Assembly: GCF_025165815.1 (NCBI RefSeq)
Contig: NZ_JAFFZE010000011.1
Location: 1-64,000 of the forward strand
Reading direction: 5' to 3'
DNA: 64,000 bases
Source of the DNA: Actinophytocola gossypii
Lineage (GTDB): Bacteria; Actinomycetota; Actinomycetes; Mycobacteriales; Pseudonocardiaceae
The first letter of the stretch is position 1. Each line of letters starts with the position of its first letter. The notes below the pieces were generated by a model. It saw nothing but the letters and a program-made list of their open reading frames with translations, was not told where the DNA came from and searched no databases. Position numbers and translations under genes: made by a program. Below, piece by piece: positions 17,846 to 27,028 of this stretch.

Positions 17846-18759
17846 GCGCGCCCTCGGTCCTCTACGACGCTCCCGGTCCCCGCGCCAAGCGGCGCAACCT
17901 GCTCTACACCGTGCTGTTCGTGGTGGCGTTCGCCGCGTTGATGTGGTGGGTCATCGGCGCGATGGACGAGAAGGGTCAGCTCGACTGGGCCAAGTGGGAG
18001 CCCTACCTCGCCGGCACCGAGGCGTGGACGACGTACCTGCTGCCCGGGCTGGTGAACACCCTCAAGGGGGCAGGGCTGGCGATCCTGATCGCGCTGCCCA
18101 TCGGTGCGCTGTTCGGCATCGCCCGGATGTCCGACCACTGGTGGATCGCGCGGCCGGCCGGGATGATCGTGGAGTTCTTCCGCGCGGTTCCGGTGCTGGT
18201 CATGATGTTTTTCGCGAACGCGGCCTACGCCGAGTTCACCGACATCGACTCGGACGTGCGGCCGCTGTACGCGGTCGTGACCGGACTGGTGATCTACAAC
18301 TCGTCGGTGCTCGCCGAGGTGGTCCGGGCCGGGATCCTCTCCCTGCCCAAGGGCCAGAGCGAGGCGGCGCTCGCCGTCGGCATGCGCAAGGGCCAGCTGA
18401 TGACGAACGTGCTGCTGCCACAGGCAGTCACCGCCATGCTGCCGGCGATCGTCAGTCAGATCGTGGTGATCGTCAAGGACACCACGATCGGCGGCGCGCT
18501 CCTCGGCTTCGACGAGTTGCTCGCGCAGGCCAGGCCGGCCGCGTCGTTCTACCAGGCGAACACCATCGCCACGCTGGTGGTCATCGCGGTCGTCTTCATC
18601 GTGCTCAACTACCTGCTCACGTCGTTCGCGAACTGGCTGGAGCGCCGCCTGCGGCGAGGCAAGAAGAGCACGGGAGCGGTCGTGGGCGGAGACATGGTCG
18701 AGGAGCAGGCACCCGGCATGCACCTCACCGACGAGAGCACCGGCCACAGAATGAACTAG
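17842..18759 (+). CDS. gluD: Glutamate ABC transporter, permease
   Basis: This 305-aa permease has an N-terminal membrane helix (about 20-40), a periplasmic loop, and the membrane core with the EAA loop (GQSEAALAVGMRKGQLMTNVLLPQA). The C-terminal extension after RRLRRGKKS is cytoplasmic and variable. It is coupled to gluC and is the last gene of gluABCD. Confidence 0.93.
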   Translation: MSAPSVLYDAPGPRAKRRNLLYTVLFVVAFAALMWWVIGAMDEKGQLDWAKWEPYLAGTEAWTTYLLPGLVNTLKGAGLAILIALPIGALFGIARMSDHWWIARPAGMIVEFFRAVPVLVMMFFANAAYAEFTDIDSDVRPLYAVVTGLVIYNSSVLAEVVRAGILSLPKGQSEAALAVGMRKGQLMTNVLLPQAVTAMLPAIVSQIVVIVKDTTIGGALLGFDELLAQARPAASFYQANTIATLVVIAVVFIVLNYLLTSFANWLERRLRRGKKSTGAVVGGDMVEEQAPGMHLTDESTGHRMN

Positions 18760-18771
18760 CACCGAACGCGG

Positions 18772-18808
18772 AAGAGGGCGGCCCCCACTCGGGGAGCCGC
18801 CCTCTTTT
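18772..18808. terminator. Rho-independent terminator after gluD and sdhB
   Basis: A perfect 11-bp stem AAGAGGGCGGC/GCCGCCCTCTT (18772-18782 with 18796-18806) ends in TTTT on the plus strand; the opposite side supplies an A-tract. It separates two convergent operons and can serve both. Confidence 0.93.
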
Positions 18809-18818
18809 CGTCGGCGGA

Positions 18819-19580
18819 TCAGCGCTTGTGGCTGCCGCGGCGGAAGAGCTGGTTGCCGAGCCAGACGATCGGGTCGTACTTGCGGTCGGCGACGCGCTCC
18901 TTCATCGGGATCAGCGCGTTGTCGGTGATCTTGATGTGCTCCGGGCAGACCTCGGTGCAGCACTTGGTGATGTTGCAGTAGCCGAGGCCGTGCTCGTCCT
19001 GCGCCTCCCGCACGCGGTCCTCGGTGTCGAGGGGGTGCATCTCCAACTCGGCCACCCGCATCAGGAACCGGGGGCCGGCGAAGTTCTCCTTGTTCTCCTC
19101 GTGGTCACGGATGACGTGGCAGGTGTCCTGGCACAGGAAGCACTCGATGCACTTGCGGAACTCCTGCGAGCGCTCGACGTCCTGCTGCTTCATCCGGTAC
19201 TCGCCGAGGCCGAGGTTCTTCGGCGGCGCGAACGACGGGATCTCCCGTGCCTTCTGGTAGTTGTACGACACGTCGGTGACCAGGTCGCGCACCACCGGGA
19301 ACGTGCGCAGCGGGGTGACGGTGATCGTCTCGTCCTCGGTGAACACCGACATCCGGGTCATGCACAGCAGGCGCGGCTTGCCGTTGATCTCCGCCGAGCA
19401 CGAGCCGCACTTGCCGGCCTTGCAGTTCCAGCGGACCGCGAGGTCGGGCGCCTGGGTGGCCTGCAGCCGGTGGATGATGTCGAGGACGACCTCGCCCTCG
19501 TTCACCTCGACGATGAAGTCCTCCAGCCCACCGGACTCGTCGTCGCCCCGCCAGATCTTGAAGTTGCCCTTGTAACTCAC
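18819..19580 (-). CDS. sdhB: Succinate dehydrogenase iron-sulfur subunit (Sdh1 type)
   Basis: This 253-aa subunit carries three cluster motifs: [2Fe-2S] CKAGKCGSC...LLC, and the ferredoxin-like CIECFLCQDTC and CNITKCCTEVCPEHI for [4Fe-4S] and [3Fe-4S]. Electrons pass from FAD of SdhA through these clusters to the membrane quinone site. The GTG at 19580 overlaps the sdhA stop (GTGA). Confidence 0.95.
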   Translation of the reverse strand: MSYKGNFKIWRGDDESGGLEDFIVEVNEGEVVLDIIHRLQATQAPDLAVRWNCKAGKCGSCSAEINGKPRLLCMTRMSVFTEDETITVTPLRTFPVVRDLVTDVSYNYQKAREIPSFAPPKNLGLGEYRMKQQDVERSQEFRKCIECFLCQDTCHVIRDHEENKENFAGPRFLMRVAELEMHPLDTEDRVREAQDEHGLGYCNITKCCTEVCPEHIKITDNALIPMKERVADRKYDPIVWLGNQLFRRGSHKR

Positions 19581-21490
19581 TGACCGGCCCTCCCCGAGTG
19601 CTGCGCCAGCTCCTCGTCGGTGTAGTACTTCTCGAGCTCCGAGAGCTCGAAGAGCTCGAGCAGGTCCTCGCGCATCGGCTCCTGCGGCTTCTCCACGACC
19701 ACGGCGTACTCGCCGCGCTCGTCCGAGGAGCAGACCAGCAGCTTGTTGCGCCACCGGGACTCCATGCTCGGGAAGTCGTCGCGGGTGTGGCCGCCTCGGC
19801 TCTCCGTGCGCATCAGCGCGGCCTTCGCGACGCACTCGCTGACGAGCAGCATGTTCCACAGGTCGAGGCTCAGGTGCCAGCCCGGGTTGAACTCGCGGCG
19901 GCCCTCCACCGCGACGAACTTGGCCCGCTCCCGCAGCTCGACGAGCTTGTCCAGCGCCTGCTGGATCTCGTCCTCCTTGCGGATGATGCCGACCAGGTCG
20001 TTCATCGACTGCTGGAGCTCGGCGTGGATGGTGTACGGGTTCTCCGCCTGGCCGTCGGACGGCCAGTCGAACGGCGACACCGCGCGGTGCGCCGCCGCGT
20101 CCACCTCGGACTCGGCGACCGTCGGCCTGCGCTCCAGCGAGTCCACATAGGTCGCCGCGCCGAGCCCGGCGCGGCGGCCGAACACGATCAGGTCGGACAG
20201 CGAGTTGCCACCGAGCCGGTTGGAGCCGTGCATGCCGCCGGCGACCTCACCGGCCGCGAACAGGCCGGGCACGGTCGAGGACGTGGTGTCCGGGTCGACC
20301 TCGACGCCGCCCATCACGTAGTGGCAGGTCGGCCCGACCTCCATCGGCTGCGCGGTGATGTCCACATCGGCCAGTTCCTTGAACTGGTGGTACATCGACG
20401 GCAGCCGGCGGCGGATCTCGTCGGCCGGCAGGCGGCTCGCGATGTCCAGGAACACACCGCCGTGCGGTGAGCCGCGGCCTTCCTTGACCTCGGAGTTGAT
20501 CGCGCGGGCGACCTCGTCCCTCGGCAGCAGGTCGGGCGTCCGGCGGTGGTTGTCCTGGTCGTTGTACCAGCCGTCGGCCTCCTGCTCGGTCTCGGCGTAC
20601 TGCCCCTTGAACACGTCGGGGATGTAGCCGAACATGAACCGCTCGCCGGTGGAGTTCTTGAGCACGCCACCGTCGCCCCGGACGCCCTCGGTGACCAGGA
20701 TGCCCTTCACACTCGGCGGCCAGACCATGCCGGTCGGGTGGAACTGGACGAACTCCATGTTGATCAGGGTCGCGCCGGCGCGCAGGGCGAGCGCGTGCCC
20801 GTCCCCGGTGTACTCCCAGGAGTTCGAGGTGACCTTGAAGGACTTGCCGATGCCGCCGGTGGCGAGCACGATCGCCGGCGTCCGGAACAGCAGGAACTTG
20901 CCGCTGTCGCGCCAGTAGGCGAACGCGCCGGCGATCCGGTCGCCGTCCTTGATCAGCTCGGTGACCGTGCACTCGGGGAAGACCTTGAGCATGGCCTCGT
21001 AGTCGCCGTGCTCCTCGAAGTCCTCCTGCTGCAGCGACACGATCTTCTGCTGCATGGTGCGGATCATCTCGAGGCCGGTGCGGTCACCGACGTGCGCCAG
21101 GCGGGGGTAGGTGTGGCCGCCGAAGTTGCGCTGGCTGATCTTGCCGTCCTTGGTGCGGTCGAACAGCGCGCCGTAGGTCTCCAGCTCCCAGACCCGCTCC
21201 GGCGCCTCCTTGGCGTGCAGCTCGGCCATCCGCCAGTTGTTGAGGAACTTCCCGCCACGCATGGTGTCGCGGAAGTGGACCTCCCAGTTGTCCTTGGCGT
21301 TGACGTTGCCCATCGAGGCGGCACAGCCGCCCTCGGCCATCACCGTGTGCGCCTTGCCGAAGAGCGACTTGCTCACGATGGCGGTGCGCTTGCCCTGCTG
21401 CCGGGCCTCGATGGCGGCCCGCAGGCCGGCACCGCCGGCACCGATGACCACGACGTCGAAGTCGAACCGTTCGACCTGAACCTGAACCAT
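19577..21490 (-). CDS. sdhA: Succinate dehydrogenase flavoprotein subunit (Sdh1 type)
   Basis: This 637-aa subunit has the FAD dinucleotide fold GAGGAG (17-22), the AHTVMAEGG segment with the covalent-flavin His H48, and the substrate region HGSNRLGGNSL. Sequence style (few extra loops, WEVHFRDTMRGGKFLNN) and the neighbouring five-helix anchor suggest the Sdh1 class of Rv0248c rather than the classical SdhCDAB. It oxidises succinate to fumarate at the inner membrane face. It is the second gene of sdhCAB. Confidence 0.95.
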   Translation of the reverse strand: MVQVQVERFDFDVVVIGAGGAGLRAAIEARQQGKRTAIVSKSLFGKAHTVMAEGGCAASMGNVNAKDNWEVHFRDTMRGGKFLNNWRMAELHAKEAPERVWELETYGALFDRTKDGKISQRNFGGHTYPRLAHVGDRTGLEMIRTMQQKIVSLQQEDFEEHGDYEAMLKVFPECTVTELIKDGDRIAGAFAYWRDSGKFLLFRTPAIVLATGGIGKSFKVTSNSWEYTGDGHALALRAGATLINMEFVQFHPTGMVWPPSVKGILVTEGVRGDGGVLKNSTGERFMFGYIPDVFKGQYAETEQEADGWYNDQDNHRRTPDLLPRDEVARAINSEVKEGRGSPHGGVFLDIASRLPADEIRRRLPSMYHQFKELADVDITAQPMEVGPTCHYVMGGVEVDPDTTSSTVPGLFAAGEVAGGMHGSNRLGGNSLSDLIVFGRRAGLGAATYVDSLERRPTVAESEVDAAAHRAVSPFDWPSDGQAENPYTIHAELQQSMNDLVGIIRKEDEIQQALDKLVELRERAKFVAVEGRREFNPGWHLSLDLWNMLLVSECVAKAALMRTESRGGHTRDDFPSMESRWRNKLLVCSSDERGEYAVVVEKPQEPMREDLLELFELSELEKYYTDEELAQHSGRAGQ

Positions 21491-21505
21491 GAGTCCTTCT
21501 CAGTC

Positions 21506-22306
21506 TCAGTTGAAGATACGCAGGTCGGTGATCCAGCCAGCGGCCACCGACATGATGTACGCGTCGGTCAGGATCACCGTGACCAGCGAGATCATGGCGT
21601 ACTGGCCGTGCCGCGCGTTGAGCTTGGACACGAAGGTCCAGTAGCGGTAGCGCAGCGGGTGCTTGGAGAAGTTCTTCAGCCTGCCGCCGACGATGTGCCG
21701 GCAGGCGTGGCAGGAGAGCGTGTAGCAGACCAGCATCGCCACGTTGATCACGATGATCAGCGTGCCCAGGCCCATCCCGATCCCGCCGTCCTTGCCGTGG
21801 AAGGCGAGAACCATGTCGTAGATGTTGATGAGCGCGAAGATCAGGGCGCCGTAGAAGAAGTACCGGTGCGAGTTGAGGATCACCAGCGGGAACTTGCTCT
21901 CCCCGGTGTACTTCTTGTGCGGCTCCGGGACCGCGCAGGCGGCCGGCGCGAGGAACAGCGACCGGTACCCGGCCTTGCGGTAGTAGTAACAGGTGCCGCG
22001 GAACCCGGCGAGAATGATGAACGTGATGAACGCCATCGGGATGAAGGACGGGATCTCGGGCAGCGGGGTGCCGAAGTGACTGGATCCCGGCACGCACGAG
22101 TCACTCAGACAGGGTGAGTACAGGGGCGTGAGGTAGTGCTCCTCGGGCGCCCAGTACCACTGGTTCATGAAGATGCGAACCGTCGCGTAGGCGATGAAGA
22201 ACAGCAGGATGGCGCCGGTGGTTATCGGGTAGGTTCGCCAGCGGTCGGTTCGAAACGTGCGCTCGGACATTTGCGCCCGACCGGGGGCACCGACGCCAGC
22301 CTTCAT
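21506..22306 (-). CDS. sdhC: Succinate dehydrogenase membrane anchor (Sdh1 type)
   Basis: This 266-aa protein has five predicted membrane helices (about 27-46, 86-106, 148-168, 178-198, 231-252) and several His residues in helices 3-5 that could bind heme. It resembles the Rv0249c-type single anchor. The ATG at 22306 has GAGGA about 5 nt upstream. It leads the sdhCAB operon, whose promoter must lie in the 22307-22709 gap. Confidence 0.88.
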   Translation of the reverse strand: MKAGVGAPGRAQMSERTFRTDRWRTYPITTGAILLFFIAYATVRIFMNQWYWAPEEHYLTPLYSPCLSDSCVPGSSHFGTPLPEIPSFIPMAFITFIILAGFRGTCYYYRKAGYRSLFLAPAACAVPEPHKKYTGESKFPLVILNSHRYFFYGALIFALINIYDMVLAFHGKDGGIGMGLGTLIIVINVAMLVCYTLSCHACRHIVGGRLKNFSKHPLRYRYWTFVSKLNARHGQYAMISLVTVILTDAYIMSVAAGWITDLRIFN

Positions 22307-22709
22307 GGTTGTCCTCGACTCCAGAACGACAGATTTGTTTGTTCGAGACTAACGGTGATCAGCGTGGATGGCGGCGTTCCGCGTGTCACACCGGCAGGAC
22401 GGCGCCATGCCGCCAACGGTGCCGTCGGTGGCGCGTGCAGAACTACCACATGGTGGAAATCCGCCGGTGGGCGGCCCGCATCGGAGTGGTGTGCGGCACG
22501 TCCGGCTGGTCACCCGCTGACCGTACTCCCTGCGTGCGGACGCCCGGAGACGGCCTCCGTCCGGGTGTTGCGCAGCCCACTCGAATGACGGTTTTGTATA
22601 CAGTGCCGCTGATTAGTCGGCGATTTCGCCGGCACCGCCCGAACGGCGAACTGAATCGCTGCAGTAACCCGTCGGTCGCCGTGTCCACATCAGACCGGGA
22701 GCGGATGGT
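22307..22709. other. Non-coding gap between sdhC start and recX end
   Basis: This 403-bp gap must hold the sdhCAB promoter on the minus strand (near 22320-22400) and the end of the recA-recX transcript. It is less GC-rich than its surroundings at 22585-22640. A short hairpin CGGCGA-TT-TCGCCG (22618-22631) is the only structure I see. I find no gene, tRNA or recognisable operator in it. Confidence 0.5.
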
Positions 22710-23285
22710 TCAGAGCGGGCCGTCGAGGAGGTCGGTCTCCTCCCCCGCGGCCCGCAGCTCGTCGCGGACGACACGGAAGGCCAGACCCTCGGGGTAGCCG
22801 CGACGGGCGAGCATGCCGACCAGCTTCCGGATGCGGGCGGCCTCGTCGGCGGTGGTCAGGGAGCGGATCCGCTTGCGCACCAGCTGGCGCGCGCGTTCCT
22901 CCTCGGCCTCGGGGTCCACTGTGGCCACCGCCTCCGCGGCGACCTCGTCGTCGACGCCCTTGCGGCGCAGTTCCACGGCCAGCGCGCGGCGGCCGAGGCC
23001 CTGGTAGGTGTGGCGGGAGCGCACCCACACCTCGGCGAAGGCGGCGTCGTCGATCAGGCCCACCTCGTCGAGGCGGCCGAGCACCTGGTCGGCGATGTCC
23101 TCGGGGACCTCCTTGCGCAGCAACGCCTGGCGCAGTTCCGCCCGGGTGCGCGGGCGGGCGGTCAACAGGCGCAGGCAGGTGTCCTTCGCCCGCTGGGCCT
23201 GCTCCTCGGGAGACGCGGGCCGCTCGGGGGCCTTACCGGAGGACGAGTCGTCGCCGCTCGTCCTCCGGCGGCGCGGGGTGGCCAC
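22710..23285 (-). CDS. recX: RecA regulatory protein RecX
   Basis: This 191-aa protein is mostly helical, with the three-helix RecX repeats (RTRAELRQALLRKEVPEDIADQVL, LRRKGVDDEVAAEAV, LARRGYPEGLAFRVV). RecX limits RecA filament growth and activity. The GTG at 23285 lies 4 bp after the recA stop, so it is part of the same SOS-controlled transcript. Confidence 0.93.
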   Translation of the reverse strand: MATPRRRRTSGDDSSSGKAPERPASPEEQAQRAKDTCLRLLTARPRTRAELRQALLRKEVPEDIADQVLGRLDEVGLIDDAAFAEVWVRSRHTYQGLGRRALAVELRRKGVDDEVAAEAVATVDPEAEEERARQLVRKRIRSLTTADEAARIRKLVGMLARRGYPEGLAFRVVRDELRAAGEETDLLDGPL

Positions 23286-23289
23286 GGGC

Positions 23290-24339
<1,050 letters not shown>

Positions 24340-24432
24340 CTGGGATCCACCTTGGTTGCTTCGAGGCCGTTTCGAACTCACGCTTCGACGCTATCTGGAA
24401 GGGGCGACAATTTCGGGCCGCGGGCGGCGGCC

Positions 24433-24460
24433 TGTGGACAGTCGACCCGGTTGTGGACAA
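24433..24460. promoter_or_regulatory. Two DnaA-box-like sites upstream of recA
   Basis: TGTGGACAG (24433-24441) and a perfect TGTGGACAA (24452-24460), 19 bp apart, lie 94-121 bp upstream of recA. A role for DnaA here is inferred. Confidence 0.4.
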
Positions 24461-24469
24461 CCAGGCTAG

Positions 24470-24485
24470 CCGAACGCTTGTTCGA
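24470..24485. promoter_or_regulatory. LexA (SOS) box upstream of recA
   Basis: CCGAACGCTTGTTCGA matches TCGAAC-R-N3-GTTYGA except for the first base. It lies 131 bp upstream of the recA start, a normal distance for the actinobacterial SOS-controlled recA promoter. Confidence 0.8.
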
Positions 24486-24536
24486 GGCTCACGCGACACG
24501 CCGGGGCGTATGATGCGCCGGCTCGGATCAGGGGCT

Positions 24537-24731
24537 TCAGCGGCGGTCCGGCGGGACCTCGAACGCGTCGCACACGGCGCGCCAGATCTCCTTGGTTGGC
24601 ACGCCGGCCTCCAGGGCCTGGTCGACCGTGCGGCCACCCAGTACGCCGAACACGTGGTCGCGGGCCAGCACGTCGGCCCGGATCTCGCCGAACTCGTCGG
24701 CCATCATCTTGCGGAAGACGGTGATACGCAT
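24537..24731 (-). CDS. DUF3046 protein
   Basis: This 64-aa protein (MRITVFRKMMADEFG...GGRTVDQALEAGVPTKEIWRAVCDAFEVP) is a full-length DUF3046 member. The family is found next to recA in many actinobacteria (Rv2738c-like), but no function is established. A GTG at 24737 could also be the start. The 24340-24536 gap between it and recA carries the SOS and DnaA-like sites. Confidence 0.85.
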   Translation of the reverse strand: MRITVFRKMMADEFGEIRADVLARDHVFGVLGGRTVDQALEAGVPTKEIWRAVCDAFEVPPDRR

Positions 24732-24766
24732 CGACACCAGCCTACGAGACCTGGAGAATCCCGGGC

Positions 24767-24871
24767 ATGCAGCCGACCAGCCTCGAGGCCATCCTGCTCG
24801 ACATCGCGATCATCGCGGTGCTGGTGACCTCGATCGTGCTCGGCATCCGGGCGCTGCGGAACCGCCGCTAG
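24767..24871 (+). CDS. Small single-pass membrane protein (34 aa)
   Basis: An ATG at 24767, preceded by GGAG at a 10-nt spacing, opens a 34-codon frame ending at TAG (24869-24871). The peptide is one hydrophobic helix (ILLDIAIIAVLVTSIVLGI) followed by a basic tail RALRNRR, a typical small inner-membrane protein. It is transcribed divergently from the DUF3046 gene (start 24731), and its end overlaps the end of the convergent VOC gene by 4 bp. Function is unknown; its reality rests on the ribosome binding site and the coherent membrane helix. Confidence 0.55.
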   Translation: MQPTSLEAILLDIAIIAVLVTSIVLGIRALRNRR

Positions 24872-25254
24872 GCGGGCTGGATCAGGTCCCAGGCGTTGCC
24901 GTGGAGGTCCCGGAACACCGCGACCGTGCCGTACGGCTCCCGGCGCGGCTGCTCGTCGAAGCGCACGCCGTTGGCCAGCATCCTGGCGTGGTCGCGGGCG
25001 AAGTCGTCGGTGTGCAGGAACAGGCCGACCCGTCCGCCGGTCTGGTCGCCGACGCGGGCCTCCTGCGCCGCCCCCACGGCCCTGGCGAGCAGGACGCCGG
25101 TCTCCCGGGCACCGGGCGGGGCGACCACGACCCAACGTTTGCCGTCGCCCAGCGGGGTGTCCTCGCGCAGCTCGAACCCGACCGCGCGGGTGTAGAACTC
25201 GATCGCCTCGTCGTAGTCGCGGACGACGAGCGTCACCAGTCCGAGGTGTGGCAC
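24868..25254 (-). CDS. VOC family (glyoxalase/bleomycin-resistance-like) protein
   Basis: This 128-aa single VOC domain starts GLVTLVVRDYDEAIEFYTRAVGF and ends with the typical VAVFRDLHGNAWDLIQP, which supplies a metal ligand position. Such proteins are small metal-dependent isomerases, dioxygenases or drug-binding proteins; the substrate cannot be told. The GTG at 25254 lies 1 bp after the stop of the Hsp70-like gene, so it may be the last gene of that operon. Confidence 0.85.
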   Translation of the reverse strand: MPHLGLVTLVVRDYDEAIEFYTRAVGFELREDTPLGDGKRWVVVAPPGARETGVLLARAVGAAQEARVGDQTGGRVGLFLHTDDFARDHARMLANGVRFDEQPRREPYGTVAVFRDLHGNAWDLIQPA

Positions 25255-25255
25255 G

Positions 25256-27028
25256 TCAGGTTCCTGGCTGGACGCTGGCCTCGAAGAAGTCCGCCAGCAC
25301 GTCCGGGGTGAAGTCGTCGCCGGCGCGCAGGTCGGTCTTGGTGAGCCAGCCGACCAGCGGCCGGTCCTCGACGGTGAACACCAGCACGCCGGTGCCACCG
25401 CTGACCCCGGCCCGGTAGCTGCCGTCGAGGCCGTTGCCGCGCCACCGCGCCGTCACGTGCTCGCCCTCGTTCATGCTGCCGAGCTGGGCGTTCGCCACCT
25501 GGCTGGCGTCGTCCACCGACGCCACGTGGGCGTAGTTGACCCGGTAGTCCTCCGGCAGCGCGCACACCACGTCCGCGTTGGAGTCGTCGCCCGCCGGCTG
25601 GCACTCTTCGGTGTCGGCGACCTGGCCGGCGAGCTGGCGCAGGCATGAGCTGAACCCGTTCTCGTCGGTCTCGCCCTTCTGCTGGCAGCTCTCCGCGGTG
25701 GGCAGGTCGCTGTCCGGGCGGAGCAGGAACACGGCTGCCACGGCGACGGCCGCGACCACCACGACGGCGGCGACGCCGAGCAGTGCCCGGTTGCGCCGGG
25801 GGCGAGCCGGGGGTTGCGGGGCGGGTTGCGGGGTCGTCGGGTACGCGAGGGGTGGCCGGGGTGTCGGCGGGGTGGGCGGGCCGGTCGGCGTGGCCGGGGG
25901 CGGCAGCTGCGGTGGCGGCGCCGGCATGCCGCCGATGTCGCGGGTGCGCATGCTCATGCCTTCCTGCGACACGTGGTGCGCGCCGAGGGCGACGGCGGTC
26001 TCCGGCTGGTCGAGCGAGGTCGGCACGACGTTCAGCTGTTCGGCGATCAGGGTCGCCACCAGCGGGATCCGGCTCGAACCGCCGACCAGGTAGATGCCGG
26101 CGAGCCGGTCCGGGGACAGGCCCGTGGTGCGCACGGTGCCGGCCAGCAGCTCGACGCTGCGCAGCAGGCTTGGCCGGATCAGCGCCTCCAGTTCGGCGCG
26201 GGTGACGAGCACGTCCGGGAACGGCTCGGGCAGCGGCACCTCGGTCTGCGGGTGCCGGGACAGCGACTCCTTGGCGGCCTTGACGTCCTCGCGCAGCGCA
26301 CGCTGGGCGCGCCGGTCGGCGGTGGTCTCCGGCCGCAGCATCGCCTGCCAGCGGCCGGGCTCGCGGTGCGAGACCTGGCGACCGACGTGTTCGAGCAGGG
26401 CCTGGTCGACGTCGAGGCCGCCGAGGTCCGGCAGGCCCGCCTCGGCGAGCACGGCGAACCCGGTCTGGGTGGCGCCGACGATGGCGACGTCGAACGTGCC
26501 GGCACCCAGGTCGTAGACGGCGATGGCCTGGTTGGGCGCGAGCGCCTGACCGGGGAAGGAGGCGAAGTGCGCTGCGGCCGCGACCGGTTCCGGTACGAGC
26601 ACCAGGTTCGGGCCGAGGCCAGCCAGCCGGGCGGCGGCGAGCAGGACGTTGCGGCGCACCGGGCCCCACTGGGCGGGGTGGGTGAGCCGCACCTCGTCGG
26701 GTTTGGCCCCGCCGAGCTGGCGGGAGGTCTCGTCGGCCACCCGGCGCAGGACGGCGGCGAACGCGTCGGTGACCGGCACGACCTTGTCCCCGAGCAGCAG
26801 GGTGCCCTCGTCGACCCGCCGTTTCGGGTTGGGCTCGAACCGCGCGGGGTCGAGTCGGGCGCGGCGCTCGGCGTCCCGGCCGACGACGAGACCGCCGTCG
26901 TCGTCGGCGAACAGCGCGGAGGGCATGGTCGCGGAGCCGTCGACCTCGACCACTCTGGGCGGGCGGCCGTGTGCGGCGAGGACGGCGACGGTGTTGGACG
27001 TGCCCAGATCGACCGACAGGACGGTCAC
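25256..27028 (-). CDS. Membrane-anchored Hsp70-like ATPase with cysteine-rich ectodomain (copy 2)
   Basis: This 590-aa protein begins with an Hsp70-type actin-like ATPase domain (about 1-355; phosphate-1 VDLGTSNT at 6-13, phosphate-2 DLGAGTFD at 173-180, adenosine motif VGGSSRIP at 315-322). It lacks a substrate-binding domain. A proline-rich linker leads to one membrane helix (about 418-439), then an ectodomain of about 150 residues with four cysteines in the same order as copy 1. The GTG at 27028 overlaps the TAG of copy 1 by one base. The ATPase domains are near-identical between copies, the ectodomains diverged. I infer a cytoplasmic ATPase signalling to, or driven by, an envelope sensor domain. 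No DnaJ or GrpE partner is nearby. Confidence 0.85.
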   Translation of the reverse strand: MTVLSVDLGTSNTVAVLAAHGRPPRVVEVDGSATMPSALFADDDGGLVVGRDAERRARLDPARFEPNPKRRVDEGTLLLGDKVVPVTDAFAAVLRRVADETSRQLGGAKPDEVRLTHPAQWGPVRRNVLLAAARLAGLGPNLVLVPEPVAAAAHFASFPGQALAPNQAIAVYDLGAGTFDVAIVGATQTGFAVLAEAGLPDLGGLDVDQALLEHVGRQVSHREPGRWQAMLRPETTADRRAQRALREDVKAAKESLSRHPQTEVPLPEPFPDVLVTRAELEALIRPSLLRSVELLAGTVRTTGLSPDRLAGIYLVGGSSRIPLVATLIAEQLNVVPTSLDQPETAVALGAHHVSQEGMSMRTRDIGGMPAPPPQLPPPATPTGPPTPPTPRPPLAYPTTPQPAPQPPARPRRNRALLGVAAVVVVAAVAVAAVFLLRPDSDLPTAESCQQKGETDENGFSSCLRQLAGQVADTEECQPAGDDSNADVVCALPEDYRVNYAHVASVDDASQVANAQLGSMNEGEHVTARWRGNGLDGSYRAGVSGGTGVLVFTVEDRPLVGWLTKTDLRAGDDFTPDVLADFFEASVQPGT

